Source: Armatimonadia bacterium
GTDB taxonomy: Bacteria; Armatimonadota; Zipacnadia; Zipacnadales; JABUFB01
Length of the DNA: 63,502 nucleotides
Assembly (NCBI GenBank): GCA_039679385.1
Contig: JBDKVB010000178.1
Span: forward strand, 1-63,502
Reading direction: 5' to 3'
Below are positions 32,703 through 41,844 of this stretch, piece after piece. Both the position numbers and the translations under genes were made by a program. Each line of letters opens with the position of its first letter. Position 1 is the stretch's first letter. The notes under the pieces were generated by a model. That model was not told the DNA's origin and made no database searches. It saw nothing but the letters and a program-made list of their open reading frames with translations.

Positions 32703-35117
32703 ATGGTCCAGCCCAGGCGCGCCTGGACGCTGATCGCGAGTGTGACCGCCTTTGCCCTCGCAGTCAGTGCCCTTGCCGCGCAGCCAAAACCAGCCAACAA
32801 ACCTAACTCGTCGCAGAAGCCTGCCGCTCAGGTAGCTGCGGCGAGTAATGGTGTCTCCAAGCCGGCCGCACCGAAGGTGGCGACGCCCGCAATCAAGTCG
32901 CTGCCTGCGATCCCGGCCAGCAACCTACCGCGGATTGAGAGGCTCCTGGCCACTCCCCGTGCACGACTTACCCTCCACCCGTCGCTTTCCGATCCGAGCC
33001 AGCTCGTGGAGCTCTCCGGCCGGATGGGCTGCAGTTACAGCCTGCGGTCGATCGCTGCGGGCGTGTTCGAGTTCCTCTTCCCCGGCGCAGGGCTTTTCCA
33101 CCGAGGCGACCCTCTGTTCCGGCTCTACGACCCGGCCATCCTGGCGGACCTGACGGCTGCTCAGCAGGCGATGCAGGAGGGCAGCACCACGCCGCTCTTG
33201 ATTGCGGGAGCGCCGGTGCGACGAGGCCTGGTCTCGGCGGTGCCCCTGGGGATCGGTCGAGTTCAGGTCGTGGGCGTTCCGGGAGACTTCCCGTCGCCAA
33301 CGCTGCGGGCTTCGTCACCGACCCTCAGCAGGCCGGCGGCTACGTCCAGCCGCCGTGCAAGCAGTGCAGCTCCCAGTCCTCAACCGGCGAGACCTGCGGC
33401 GCAGCCAAAGAGGCCTGCTCGTCTGAGGATCGCACCGGCGTCAAGAGCGACGGCCGGCGTCGACCTCAAACCTTACGAGTCGGCTGTAGACGGGGCGCAG
33501 GCGGACCTTGCGGAGGCCGAGAGCGCGTCGGCAACCAGGCAGCAGGACTACGACGCCAAGAAGCGGCTCGTCGACCTGGGTGCTCTGGCCCAGCGGTCGC
33601 TCGATGAGTCGGCCAGTCGGCTGCAGGTAGCCAAGAACCGTGAACAGGACGCACGCGACCGTCTCGGCGCCGCCAGGGACCGACTGGCGCAGGAGAAGGA
33701 GCGGGCTACCCGGGTTGCCGCTGAACAGCGCGAGAGTGACCGCGTGGCGGCAACAGCGTCCGGCGTTGAGGTGATTCGCGGGGCCCAGGGAGGGCAAGGC
33801 TCGAACCGGGGTGCGGAGAACGCGGTGCAGGTGATCCGCGGACTGTCCGGCAACCGGCCCACCCAGCTGGCTGCAGCGAGACCGACCGCGACGCCCCGAG
33901 CCTCGACGCGCACAGCCCAGACCGCCTCGCGGCGGTCAACTTCCTCGCCGGTGTACAGGTCTTTGCCCGGTCCGCCGCCTTCGAGCGGGCTGCAGTACCG
34001 CGGCACCGGCACGACGATGGTCTCGCAGACCTTCGGGAAGACCCCCGAGGAGCTGAACCGCCTTACCCAGGAGAGATGGACCGAGTACCATGCTCCGGCG
34101 GACGGGTTCGTTGCGCAGCGCCTCGTCAAAGACGGCACGCTCATCCAGCCCGGCCAGGAACTCCTGCGGGTGATCAATACCCAGTGGGCACGGGCCTACC
34201 TGACGGTCGCCCGGGAGGATGTAGAGCAGTTCCGCCCCGGCACAGTCGTCACGGTCACCTTTGATGACTATCCCGACGTGCTCTTCGAGGGCTGGATCAA
34301 CTCGCTGGGCAGGGCGCCGGAAGCCGACGGCTACCGAGCGGAGATTCTGGTCTTCTGCCGCGAGGGCTACTTCGGGACCGACGCCTTCGCGACACTGCAA
34401 TGGCTGGCGCTCGCGACTCCGCTCCAGGACAGCGGCGACCAGGTGGACCCGGTTGAGGCCGTGGTGGAGGACACGCCCGAGGCGCACTACACCCGTGACC
34501 TCAATGGGCCGCTGTCGCTCGTGCCGCGCGACATCTACGCGCTGAGTGTTGGGCTCGACCAGCTCAAGCGCTCGGAGACAGAGTACCAGGGCCAGTTGCA
34601 GCTCGTGGAGCTGTCCGGCCCCGAGGGTACCAGTCCGTCGGCCGACTCGCCCAGCGTCAGGCGCCTGGCAGCACTCAGGAAGTGGCGCGAGGGTTTCGTC
34701 GAGGGGATGACGCGCACGATCTTCGACCACAACGTGGTGCTCACCTATCCGAGGTCGGGCGAGATCCGTCGGGCGATTGAGAAGATGGCTACGGCGCAGG
34801 TCACGCATGACCCCAACTTCTGCGCACGAACCATGCGCGAGGCACTCGGCTGGGGTCTCGGCGACGCCCACGTGTGGGCCGAACTGCTACCCTCTCGCGG
34901 GTACATCGCTCGACGTGACGGCCTGGCGCGACCCGGCGATATCCTGGTGTGGCCCTACACCTTCCCGCCGCGGGGCAGTCAGCACATTGGAGTTGCAGTT
35001 CAGCAGAACGGGCGGCTGATGCTGCTGTCGAACCTGAACGGGCGTCTCGGAACCTCCGCGATCGAGGGCGGCTACCTCGCCTTCTACGATCCGCGACAGA
35101 CGGGTTCCGGCCGGTAG
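32703..35117 (+). CDS. secreted HlyD-like adaptor fused to a CHAP/NlpC-like domain
   Basis: An 804-aa exported protein. A signal peptide (ending near VSALAAQ) precedes a Pro/Ala linker and a half barrel-sandwich segment (AGVFEFLFPGAGLFHRGDPLFRLYDPA). A long coiled coil follows (about 265-360). A second lipoyl-like half (YHAPADGFVAQRLVKDGTLIQPGQELLRVI) and a beta-barrel (RPGTVVTVTFDDYPDVLFEGWI) come next. This order is that of RND/HlyD membrane-fusion proteins. The last 110 residues (NFCARTMREALGWG, RPGDILVWPY, GSQHIGVAV, LLSNLNG) look like an NlpC/CHAP peptidoglycan hydrolase with Cys707, His761 and a later Asn. ATG 32703 has AGGA upstream; GTG 32664 is the longer alternative. No transporter gene adjoins it. 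Confidence 0.7.
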   Translation: MVQPRRAWTLIASVTAFALAVSALAAQPKPANKPNSSQKPAAQVAAASNGVSKPAAPKVATPAIKSLPAIPASNLPRIERLLATPRARLTLHPSLSDPSQLVELSGRMGCSYSLRSIAAGVFEFLFPGAGLFHRGDPLFRLYDPAILADLTAAQQAMQEGSTTPLLIAGAPVRRGLVSAVPLGIGRVQVVGVPGDFPSPTLRASSPTLSRPAATSSRRASSAAPSPQPARPAAQPKRPARLRIAPASRATAGVDLKPYESAVDGAQADLAEAESASATRQQDYDAKKRLVDLGALAQRSLDESASRLQVAKNREQDARDRLGAARDRLAQEKERATRVAAEQRESDRVAATASGVEVIRGAQGGQGSNRGAENAVQVIRGLSGNRPTQLAAARPTATPRASTRTAQTASRRSTSSPVYRSLPGPPPSSGLQYRGTGTTMVSQTFGKTPEELNRLTQERWTEYHAPADGFVAQRLVKDGTLIQPGQELLRVINTQWARAYLTVAREDVEQFRPGTVVTVTFDDYPDVLFEGWINSLGRAPEADGYRAEILVFCREGYFGTDAFATLQWLALATPLQDSGDQVDPVEAVVEDTPEAHYTRDLNGPLSLVPRDIYALSVGLDQLKRSETEYQGQLQLVELSGPEGTSPSADSPSVRRLAALRKWREGFVEGMTRTIFDHNVVLTYPRSGEIRRAIEKMATAQVTHDPNFCARTMREALGWGLGDAHVWAELLPSRGYIARRDGLARPGDILVWPYTFPPRGSQHIGVAVQQNGRLMLLSNLNGRLGTSAIEGGYLAFYDPRQTGSGR

Positions 35118-35142
35118 CAAGCCGATCTACTGTCGACCCTCA

Positions 35143-35180
35143 GGGCCCTTCGACTACCTGGTCGGAGGGCTCTTTCGTTT
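35143..35180 (+). terminator. terminator of the HlyD-like fusion gene
   Basis: GGGCCCTTCGAC (35143-35154) pairs with GTCGGAGGGCTC (35161-35172) with two G-U pairs. A 6-nt loop separates them, and TTTCGTTT follows. Confidence 0.75.
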
Positions 35181-35229
35181 GCAGAGGTGAGTTCGCGAGC
35201 CAGTGGCGGCCCTCCCAGGCAGGCAGCAA

Positions 35230-35261
35230 GAAGGGCAGAACCACACGGGGTCCTGCCCTTC
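35230..35261 (-). terminator. terminator of the GHL6 glycosidase operon
   Basis: GAAGGGCAG (35230-35238) pairs with CTGCCCTTC (35253-35261), with an additional inner ACC/GGT pairing. On the minus strand it lies about 30 nt after the stop of the glycosidase gene. The following bases are only weakly T-rich. Confidence 0.55.
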
Positions 35262-35292
35262 GCTTGTCCTCAGGCTGGGAGATCGACAGACT

Positions 35293-37281
35293 CTACTCGG
35301 CCAGCGCGATCTCCACCATCTGGTGGCCGTCGACTCGCGGGATTACGAACTCCACGCGGTCGCCCACTTCTTCGAACTCCAGCGGCACTCCCTGCGGCAC
35401 CAGCTTCACCGACTGCACCCTTCCCTCGACGCGTACCGAAGTCTTGAGGCTGTAGATCGGGAGCACCTCCTCGATCACGTCGAAGTCGCGCCCACGGCGC
35501 TCGGGGACATAGTGGAGCACATGCAGGACCAGCCGGTTCTGCTCGGGCTGAGCGTTGAGGGTCATCAGCGCGGTGCTCGGAGCGTTGGTGGTCACCAGGG
35601 GCTCCGGCAGCAGGAGCTTGAGAGCGTTGACGACGAGCTTCTTGCACCACAGCGGCGCGTTGCGGTCGTACTGTGTGAAGACCGGGTGCATGAGGTAGAT
35701 GCAACTTCCCTGGCGCACGATGCCGGGGTAGTCGGCCGATCCCTGCGCGGGCGTGTGACGGTGTGAGCAGAAGTGCTCCCAGGTGCGGTTGAAGTAGGGT
35801 CGGATCACCGGCGAGAGCACCTCGGCGCCGGCAGCGGGCTCGACCGCAATCCCCTTCATGTACATGACATGGCCGGTGTCCGCCAGGCCCTCGTGCAGCT
35901 TGCCGGGGACGAGGAAGTCCGGTGAGAACTCCGCTTCGCCGCGATAGGTCACGCCAAGCTCAGGCACGTTGAAGCGGTCGCCCTGTGGAGCCAGGCCGGA
36001 CTTGTAGGAGGCCAGGATCGCACCACCGGCGGCAACGTACCGGCTCAGCTTCGCGGAGAGCTCGTCACTTACCTGGATCTCATCGGGCAGGACCAGGACG
36101 CGGTATTTGCTGAAGTCGGACTGCGAGTCGATGATGTCGAACTGGAGCTTGGCTTCCTGCAGCATTCGAGTTGCACCGATGGCCGCTGCCGGAAGGCCGC
36201 CATGGCCACCCGTTCCGGCGAACTCCTCGGGAGTCAGCAGCCCGAGGTCGACGAGCGGCTGAGCACCCTTGCACCAGGGCTCCGCCGCCTCGACCTTCTC
36301 ATAGACCGGACCGATCAGAGCATAGGTGTCGGCGTCGATCTTGCCGGTCGGGTGGAGCTGATCGCCCACGGAGCACTTGGCGCCCAGGGCCAGCATGTTG
36401 AGGCACTCGAACTCCAGCGCCGCCGGATTCTTGAAGGAGGAGAAGTCGCCCCAACTGGTGTGGAACTTGCCGGTCATGCCGAGGCAGTCCAGCCCCAGGC
36501 CACGCGCATAGCGCTGAGCCAGCGGGAAGTGCATGTAGCCCCAACCGCCACTGGGTAGCGACTCGAGCTCCAGGTGGGAGAAGGCGCCGATCATCTTGCG
36601 GTGCTTGGGGCCGCAGTGGCCGGAGTTGAAGAAGACGGAGGCCTCCGGGTGGTAGCTCGTGACCAGCCGGTAGAAGCGGTCCTGGAAGTCGAAGAGGACC
36701 TTGTCGGCGTAGTCACGACGGCTCTCAGGCTTGGAGGGGTCGAGGCCCTCCTCAATCATCCCCTCCAGGCACCAGGGGCAGCAGCACGGCATGGCGGCGA
36801 CGATGTCGAAGAAGATGCCGTCGACGGGCATCGTCTCGCACACCTCGCGAGTCTGTGCCTCGAGGAAGTCCAGGTAGGGAGTGTTCAGACAGAAGCGGCG
36901 GTAGAAGCCGGCCTCGAAGGGCTTGGTGCCGGGGATACGGCCCTCTTCGTCGACGACCAGCCACTGGGGGTGACGTCGGCAGGTGTACATGTCCCACTGC
37001 ACGGTGATGTAGATGGGCACGCGGATGTCCCGAGCGTGGCAGGCGTCGATCTGCTCTTTGAGGAGGTTGCAGGTGAGGTTCGGGTGGCGCCGCTCGGGGA
37101 ACTTCGCCGTGTCGTGGTAGATCATCCCGTGGTGGCAGCGGGAGAAGCAGGTGATGGAGTCGACATGAGCCGCCTTGAGGGTGTCGGCGAACTCGTCGGC
37201 ATCGAAGGCGCTACCGATGCCGGGGATCAGCTCACTGGTGTGGAAGTCGAGATGGACCTGACGGAACCTGAGGTCGAACAT
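35293..37281 (-). CDS. GHL6-type glycoside hydrolase-like protein with beta-galactosidase trimerisation-like domain
   Basis: A 662-aa protein with no signal peptide. The N-terminal 330 residues are a TIM barrel resembling the hypothetical glycosyl hydrolase 6 family: FHTSELIPGIGSAFDADEF, CFSRCHHGMIYHDT, HARDIRVPIYITVQWD, and VDGIFFDIVAAMPCCCPWC with candidate catalytic Asp. A central flavodoxin-like domain (YRVLVLPDEIQVSDELSAKL, YVAAGGAILASYKSG) resembles the GH42 trimerisation domain. A beta-sandwich closes the protein. ATG 37281 has AGGAGTGAGG upstream. It is the last gene of a three-gene operon with two amidohydrolases. The glycosidic substrate is unknown. Confidence 0.8.
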   Translation of the reverse strand: MFDLRFRQVHLDFHTSELIPGIGSAFDADEFADTLKAAHVDSITCFSRCHHGMIYHDTAKFPERRHPNLTCNLLKEQIDACHARDIRVPIYITVQWDMYTCRRHPQWLVVDEEGRIPGTKPFEAGFYRRFCLNTPYLDFLEAQTREVCETMPVDGIFFDIVAAMPCCCPWCLEGMIEEGLDPSKPESRRDYADKVLFDFQDRFYRLVTSYHPEASVFFNSGHCGPKHRKMIGAFSHLELESLPSGGWGYMHFPLAQRYARGLGLDCLGMTGKFHTSWGDFSSFKNPAALEFECLNMLALGAKCSVGDQLHPTGKIDADTYALIGPVYEKVEAAEPWCKGAQPLVDLGLLTPEEFAGTGGHGGLPAAAIGATRMLQEAKLQFDIIDSQSDFSKYRVLVLPDEIQVSDELSAKLSRYVAAGGAILASYKSGLAPQGDRFNVPELGVTYRGEAEFSPDFLVPGKLHEGLADTGHVMYMKGIAVEPAAGAEVLSPVIRPYFNRTWEHFCSHRHTPAQGSADYPGIVRQGSCIYLMHPVFTQYDRNAPLWCKKLVVNALKLLLPEPLVTTNAPSTALMTLNAQPEQNRLVLHVLHYVPERRGRDFDVIEEVLPIYSLKTSVRVEGRVQSVKLVPQGVPLEFEEVGDRVEFVIPRVDGHQMVEIALAE

Positions 37282-37411
37282 GGCCTCACTCCTAGGCGTA
37301 AAGTATTGGCGCCGCAGACAGCAGACACGGCTCCGTGCAGGCGGCTTCTGCAGGTAGTCGTCGTAGAGGGCCGGCGGTCACAACCTTTGCCGAGGCGGCC
37401 GCGAAGTGGGC

Positions 37412-38212
37412 TTAGAGCCCGAAGATACGCTTGGCGTTGAGGCCCAGGATCTGCCGCTTGTCGTCATCGCTGATCCGCGCCATGAGCAGTCGCCCGAGTC
37501 CGGGACGCGGGTCGATGAAGGGGTTGTCGGTGCCGAAGAGGATCTTGTCGACCCCGAGGCGCTCGACCATCTCCTCCAGGCAGCCGTAGAGAAGGATCGA
37601 CCCGGCGACGTCGAAGTACAGGTTGTCGTGCGCCTTGGTCTCGGCCGCCGCCTCATCGACCATCTGCCAACTCGTTGCCGAGTGCGCAGTGATATACTTC
37701 GCCTCCGGGTACTTCTCGGCCAGCCCGGCGAGGACGCTCGGTCCGCCGAGACGGTCACCGGCCCAGGAGTGCACCAGGATGGGCAGACCGTGGGCCTGGG
37801 CGTACTCGTAGACGGGGAAGTAGTTCTCACCGGAGGCCTTGTACTGATGGGTACCGGGGTGGATCTTGAAGGCGCAGATCGGCCCCTGCGAGTCCCAGTA
37901 GTCGATCTCGGTCTGGATCTCGGCGGCGCCGGCGTTCGGGTTCACGGTAATGTAGGGCACGATGCGTCCCGGGAACTGCGCAGCGGCTGCCGCGACCTCC
38001 CGGTTGCCCCTGTGATAGTCCGGGCCGATGCAGACATGCGGGCTGACGATGGCAACGTCGATGCCCAGCAGGTCCATCGAGTGGACCATGGCTTCCGGCG
38101 AGCCGTCCTCCGGCACGTGGAAGTTGTACCACGGTCCCATGTGGCAGTGACTGTCGATCACGAGCTCACCGGCAAGCGGAGTGCCGGTCTGCAGGGCCTC
38201 TTGAAGGGTCAT
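37412..38212 (-). CDS. amidohydrolase family 2 protein (metal-dependent, ACMSD-like)
   Basis: A 266-aa TIM-barrel amidohydrolase. The expected metal ligands are present: DSHCH near the N-terminus, FKIHPGTHQ, LVHSWAGD, ITAHSA and LFGTDNPFID with the catalytic Asp. Family members include decarboxylases and lactonases, and hydrolases acting on sugar lactones are common in such operons. ATG 38212 has AGGAGC 8 nt upstream. It sits between the metal-less paralogue upstream and the GHL6-like gene downstream. Confidence 0.87.
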   Translation of the reverse strand: MTLQEALQTGTPLAGELVIDSHCHMGPWYNFHVPEDGSPEAMVHSMDLLGIDVAIVSPHVCIGPDYHRGNREVAAAAAQFPGRIVPYITVNPNAGAAEIQTEIDYWDSQGPICAFKIHPGTHQYKASGENYFPVYEYAQAHGLPILVHSWAGDRLGGPSVLAGLAEKYPEAKYITAHSATSWQMVDEAAAETKAHDNLYFDVAGSILLYGCLEEMVERLGVDKILFGTDNPFIDPRPGLGRLLMARISDDDKRQILGLNAKRIFGL

Positions 38213-38256
38213 GATCTGGCTCCTGATGAAGGCGTTTGGGGTTACGTGCGGCCAGG

Positions 38257-39003
38257 CTACAGGCCCAGCAGGTTCTTGAGTGTGCCACCGGCGATGGCCT
38301 GCTTGGCCTCGTCGGGAAGCTCGGCATAGACGATCTGGGCGATGGGGCCGCCGGTCTCGAGCTTCGGGAGGTTGGTGCCGAAGAGGAGGCGCTCATGGCC
38401 GAAGCGGCGGCAGATGTCCTCGATGCCTCGGAAGACCTGGTGAGTGGTGGTCTCCAGATACAGGTTCGCGTGCTTGTCCATGAGCGGGTAGAAGTAGCGG
38501 TCCATGCGGTAGTAGCAGTTGAGGACGATGACCGGCAGTCCGGGATGGGTCTGCAGCACACCCGCGATGTCATCCCAGGTGGTCTGGCCCATCTCGATCA
38601 GGACGGGAACCCGGCGAGCTTCGAGAGCCCCAAGGGTATCGGCCATGCACCAGTTGGTGAAGCGGAACTGCTGGTCCTTGGGGAACAGCCGCACTGCCCC
38701 ATGGGCCTCGTGGACCTGAGCGGCGAACTCAGCGGGCGAAGGCATCTCCTCGGTGGCACCGGGAAGCGCCGCAAAGCACGGAAAGAGGCGGTCCTGTGCC
38801 GCGATCTCCTCGACGAGGGTCTCGTTGCCGTCTCGTGGCGACCACTGCGCAGCGAGGCTGTGGTGAACGAGTGCTCGCGAGATGCCCGCGTAGTCCATCT
38901 CGGCGAGGATCCCGTCAGTTGTAGTCAATTCGCCCGGACGCCAGACCGTCGGACGCCCGATTCTGGCATTGCAGTCGAAGAACTCCAGCTTGGTGGCCAA
39001 CAT
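38257..39003 (-). CDS. amidohydrolase family 2 paralogue with missing metal ligands
   Basis: A 248-aa protein of the same fold as its neighbour, but the ligand positions are altered. The N-terminal DxHxH reads FFDCNARIG. The usual His after the strand of LIEMGQTTWDD and the one in VLNCYYRMDRYF are not evident. The terminal GTD is GTN in LLFGTNLP. The fold-level features (LVHHSLAAQ, RLFPCFAALPG, GHERLLFGTN, LKNLLGL) are intact. It may be a non-catalytic partner of the active paralogue, or a metal-independent enzyme. ATG 39003 has GGGAGG 5 nt upstream; the frame is open to 39018. It heads the three-gene operon. Confidence 0.78.
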   Translation of the reverse strand: MLATKLEFFDCNARIGRPTVWRPGELTTTDGILAEMDYAGISRALVHHSLAAQWSPRDGNETLVEEIAAQDRLFPCFAALPGATEEMPSPAEFAAQVHEAHGAVRLFPKDQQFRFTNWCMADTLGALEARRVPVLIEMGQTTWDDIAGVLQTHPGLPVIVLNCYYRMDRYFYPLMDKHANLYLETTTHQVFRGIEDICRRFGHERLLFGTNLPKLETGGPIAQIVYAELPDEAKQAIAGGTLKNLLGL

Positions 39004-39063
39004 CGGTGCCTCCCTCATCTTATTGGGGCGTGCAGAGGGTTTCCCCGTCCGGTCCAGCAGTCC

Positions 39064-39093
39064 TTCCTGAGGGCTCGGAAAGTGATGTATACT
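39064..39093 (+). promoter_or_regulatory. putative promoter of the Nudix and polyglucan genes
   Basis: TATACT (39088-39093) is a good -10 box. TTCCTG (39064-39069) at 18 bp is a weak -35. It lies in the divergent gap before the Nudix gene. Confidence 0.4.
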
Positions 39094-39175
39094 ACCCAGG
39101 ATTTCGCGAAGTTGGCGCCGCCGGAAGCGGGCGGCACAGCCAAGGGAAACACCGTAGATTCAGATGGAGAAGACA

Positions 39176-39754
39176 ATGAGCGTCAAGCACCAAAGACCCG
39201 CCGAATCCGCCGTCGTATGCGAGACCCTGGTGAGCTCCGAGCGCGCCTTCGAGGGGCGTCTGATCAACCTGCGCGTGGACCAGGTAGAGCTGGACGGCGG
39301 CAAGCTGGCACGACGCGAAGTGGTGGAGCACCGCGGAGCTGTGGCGATCGTGGCTCTCACAGCAGACGACCAGGTGGCGCTCGTGGAGCAGTGGCGGCAT
39401 GCCGCCGGAGAAGCTCTGGTGGAGATTCCGGCAGGGACGCTGGACCCCGAGGAAGACCCGGCTGAGTGCGCCCTGCGCGAGCTGGGTGAGGAGACGGGAT
39501 TCGCCGCCGGGCGGCTGGATCACGTGGTGTCCTTCTGGTCCGCGCCGGGCTTCACCACCGAAAAGATGCACCTGTTTCTTGCACGAGACCTTATACCGGT
39601 GCAGGCTGAGGCCGATGAAGACGAGAGGATCGACGCCTTTCTCGTCCCCTGGGAAGAGGCCCTGGCGATGTGCGCCGACGGACGTATTCAGGATGCCAAG
39701 AGCATTGCCGGGATACTCTCGGTGCAGCGCTTCCTGAGCCGAGACGGGCACTAG
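39176..39754 (+). CDS. Nudix hydrolase (ADP-ribose pyrophosphatase-like)
   Basis: A 192-aa Nudix enzyme with the complete box G-x5-E-x7-REUxEExGU: GTLDPEEDPAECALRELGEE followed by TGF. The upstream VALVEQWRHAAGEALVEIPA and downstream SFWSAPGFTTEKMHLFLARDL are typical of ADP-ribose or ADP-sugar pyrophosphatases. An ADP-glucose-cleaving activity would fit the polyglucan genes that follow, but this is inference from position. ATG 39176 has GGAG 6 nt upstream; an in-frame ATG at 39164 has none. The debranching enzyme gene starts 95 nt later. Confidence 0.9.
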   Translation: MSVKHQRPAESAVVCETLVSSERAFEGRLINLRVDQVELDGGKLARREVVEHRGAVAIVALTADDQVALVEQWRHAAGEALVEIPAGTLDPEEDPAECALRELGEETGFAAGRLDHVVSFWSAPGFTTEKMHLFLARDLIPVQAEADEDERIDAFLVPWEEALAMCADGRIQDAKSIAGILSVQRFLSRDGH

Positions 39755-39849
39755 CCGACTCGCCCAGGGCCTGAAGACCGCCCTGGGCAGGCGTGGTTCG
39801 AGTACCTTCTGCCTGCCCCGAATCACAGTGGTGAGGGGGTTTCCGACCC

Positions 39850-41820
39850 ATGATGAACCTTGCACCCGCCGAGTTAGGCGACCTGTCGCGGCTGCTGCGA
39901 CTGGAATGGCTGGAGACCAATGGTCTGGGCAGCTATGCGATGGGGACCGTAGCCGGTGCGAACACGCGCCGGTATCACGGATTGCTGTGCGCTGCTGTGA
40001 GGCCGCCGGTGGACCGCCGGATGATGCTGCAGACCCTTGAGGTTGAGGTCCGCAGCAACGGTGAGCGCTTTCCCCTGTCCACCCACCTCTATGGAGAGAC
40101 GGTACACCCCGACGGCTGGACCCGACTGATCGGCTTTCGTCTCGATCCCTGGCCCGTGTGGACCTACCGGGCAGGCAGTATGGTCATCGAGCAGGCTGTG
40201 TTCATGCCCCACGGCCGGAACGCGACGGTCGTCCACTACACCTGCCTCGAAGCCGAGCATCCTCTGTCGATGTGCAACCGCGTTCTCCTCGCACCCCGTG
40301 ACCACCATCATCTGGGATGCGCCTGTGTGGACTTCGAGATGGACGTGGAGATGCATGACGGGGAGCCCACTCTCGTGACGGAGGGCTACCCGCCACTCAC
40401 GCTGCAGATCGTCGGCGGCGACTTCTGGCCCTCCAGCGACTGGTATTACCGCTTCACCTACCCCGAGGAACAGGCGCGAGGCCTGGACTACACCGAGGAC
40501 CTGTACACGCCGGGCGAGATTGGGTGGACTTTGCGAGCCGGGGAGACGGCCACCCTGATCGCCTCGACCGAAGGGCCTCTGTCCGAGTCGGTGGAGGAGC
40601 TCATACAGACCGAGCGCGCACGACGTGAAGCCTTGGTGGCCGGAGTCGCAGAAGAGGATGAGGTTGCCCGGAGGCTGTTCGTAGCGGCCGACCAGTTCGT
40701 TGTCGCCCGGCCCGATCAGGGACCGACCGCGAAGAGTACCATCGCCGGTTACCCGTGGTTTGGCGACTGGGGTCGAGACAGCATGATCGCCTTCCACGGG
40801 CTGCTGCTCTCCACAGGTCGCTTCGAGGAGGCCAGGGGAGTTCTGCGGGCCTATGCGGCCGCCATGGAGGATGGGCTGATCCCAAACCTGTTCTCCGAAG
40901 AAGGCGGCGGGGCTGCCTACAACACCGTCGACGCTACCCTGTGGATGTTCGTCGCCGCCAAGCGATACTACGAGCGCACCGGGGACCTGGACTTCATCCG
41001 CGACGAGCTCCTCGACCGCCTCGTGTGGGCCGTCACGCTGCACATGCAGGGCACCCGCTACGATATCAGGATGGATGAGGACGGCCTGCTCATCGCCGGT
41101 GACGAGAGCACGCAACTGACGTGGATGGATGCCAAGGTGGGCGACTGGGTAGTGACCCCGCGGCATGGTAAGGCCGTCGAGATCAACGCCCTGTGGTACT
41201 CGGCGGTGCGGACGCTGGAGTTTTTCGCCCGCAAGCTGGACCGGGACTACGCCAAGTACGCCCGGCTGGCGCGGCGGATCAAGGAGTCCTTTGTTCGCGA
41301 GTTCTGGAGCGAGGAACTGGGCTACTGCTACGACTGTGTGCGGGGCGAGGAGAAGGACGCTTCGCTGCGCCCGAACCAGATCCTTGCCCTGGCTCTCCCC
41401 TATTCGCTCCTGAGCGTTGACCAGGAGCGGTCGGTGCTGCGGGTTGTTACTGAGAAGCTGCTGACGCCTTACGGTCTGCGAACGCTGTCGCCTGAGGATC
41501 CGGCCTACCGGGGCCAATATGAAGGCGATCCGGTGTCGCGTGACGGCGCCTATCATCAGGGGACCGTGTGGCCGTGGCTGCTGGGTCCGTATCTATCGGC
41601 GTACTTCGTCTTGTCGAACCGGTCGCCGGAGTCGAAGAAGTGGGTTCGCGAGCTGGTGCAGCCGCTGCTGGACCACCTCGGCGGACCTGGGCTCGGACAG
41701 CTCCCGGAGGTCTTCGACGGTGACCCGCCCCACAGGCCGGGAGGATGCCCGGCACAGGCCTGGAGCGTAGCAGCCCTGCTGCGCATCTGGGTCGATACTC
41801 AGCTCGGCGACGTCTCCTAG
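39850..41820 (+). CDS. glycogen debranching enzyme (amylo-alpha-1,6-glucosidase, GH133-type)
   Basis: A 656-aa cytoplasmic enzyme. The N-terminal GDE domain (LEWLETNGLGSYAMGTVAG, RRYHGLLCAA) is followed by an (alpha/alpha)6 barrel with GYPWFGDWGRDSMIAFHGLL, EINALWYSAVRTL and AYHQGTVWPWLLGPY. These are the expected signatures of bacterial amylo-1,6-glucosidases that remove branch stubs from glycogen. ATG 39850 has GAGGGG about 11 nt upstream. A GH15 glucoamylase-like gene starts 24 nt after the stop. The residues forming the active site look complete. Confidence 0.92.
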   Translation: MMNLAPAELGDLSRLLRLEWLETNGLGSYAMGTVAGANTRRYHGLLCAAVRPPVDRRMMLQTLEVEVRSNGERFPLSTHLYGETVHPDGWTRLIGFRLDPWPVWTYRAGSMVIEQAVFMPHGRNATVVHYTCLEAEHPLSMCNRVLLAPRDHHHLGCACVDFEMDVEMHDGEPTLVTEGYPPLTLQIVGGDFWPSSDWYYRFTYPEEQARGLDYTEDLYTPGEIGWTLRAGETATLIASTEGPLSESVEELIQTERARREALVAGVAEEDEVARRLFVAADQFVVARPDQGPTAKSTIAGYPWFGDWGRDSMIAFHGLLLSTGRFEEARGVLRAYAAAMEDGLIPNLFSEEGGGAAYNTVDATLWMFVAAKRYYERTGDLDFIRDELLDRLVWAVTLHMQGTRYDIRMDEDGLLIAGDESTQLTWMDAKVGDWVVTPRHGKAVEINALWYSAVRTLEFFARKLDRDYAKYARLARRIKESFVREFWSEELGYCYDCVRGEEKDASLRPNQILALALPYSLLSVDQERSVLRVVTEKLLTPYGLRTLSPEDPAYRGQYEGDPVSRDGAYHQGTVWPWLLGPYLSAYFVLSNRSPESKKWVRELVQPLLDHLGGPGLGQLPEVFDGDPPHRPGGCPAQAWSVAALLRIWVDTQLGDVS

Positions 41821-41844
41821 ACTGCGACAGGCAGGCAATGCGAT

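Noticed and set aside
39874-41556. 560-codon open frame antisense to the debranching enzyme gene
   Set aside because: The plus-strand product is a clear GH133 enzyme; the antisense frame is a GC-driven shadow.
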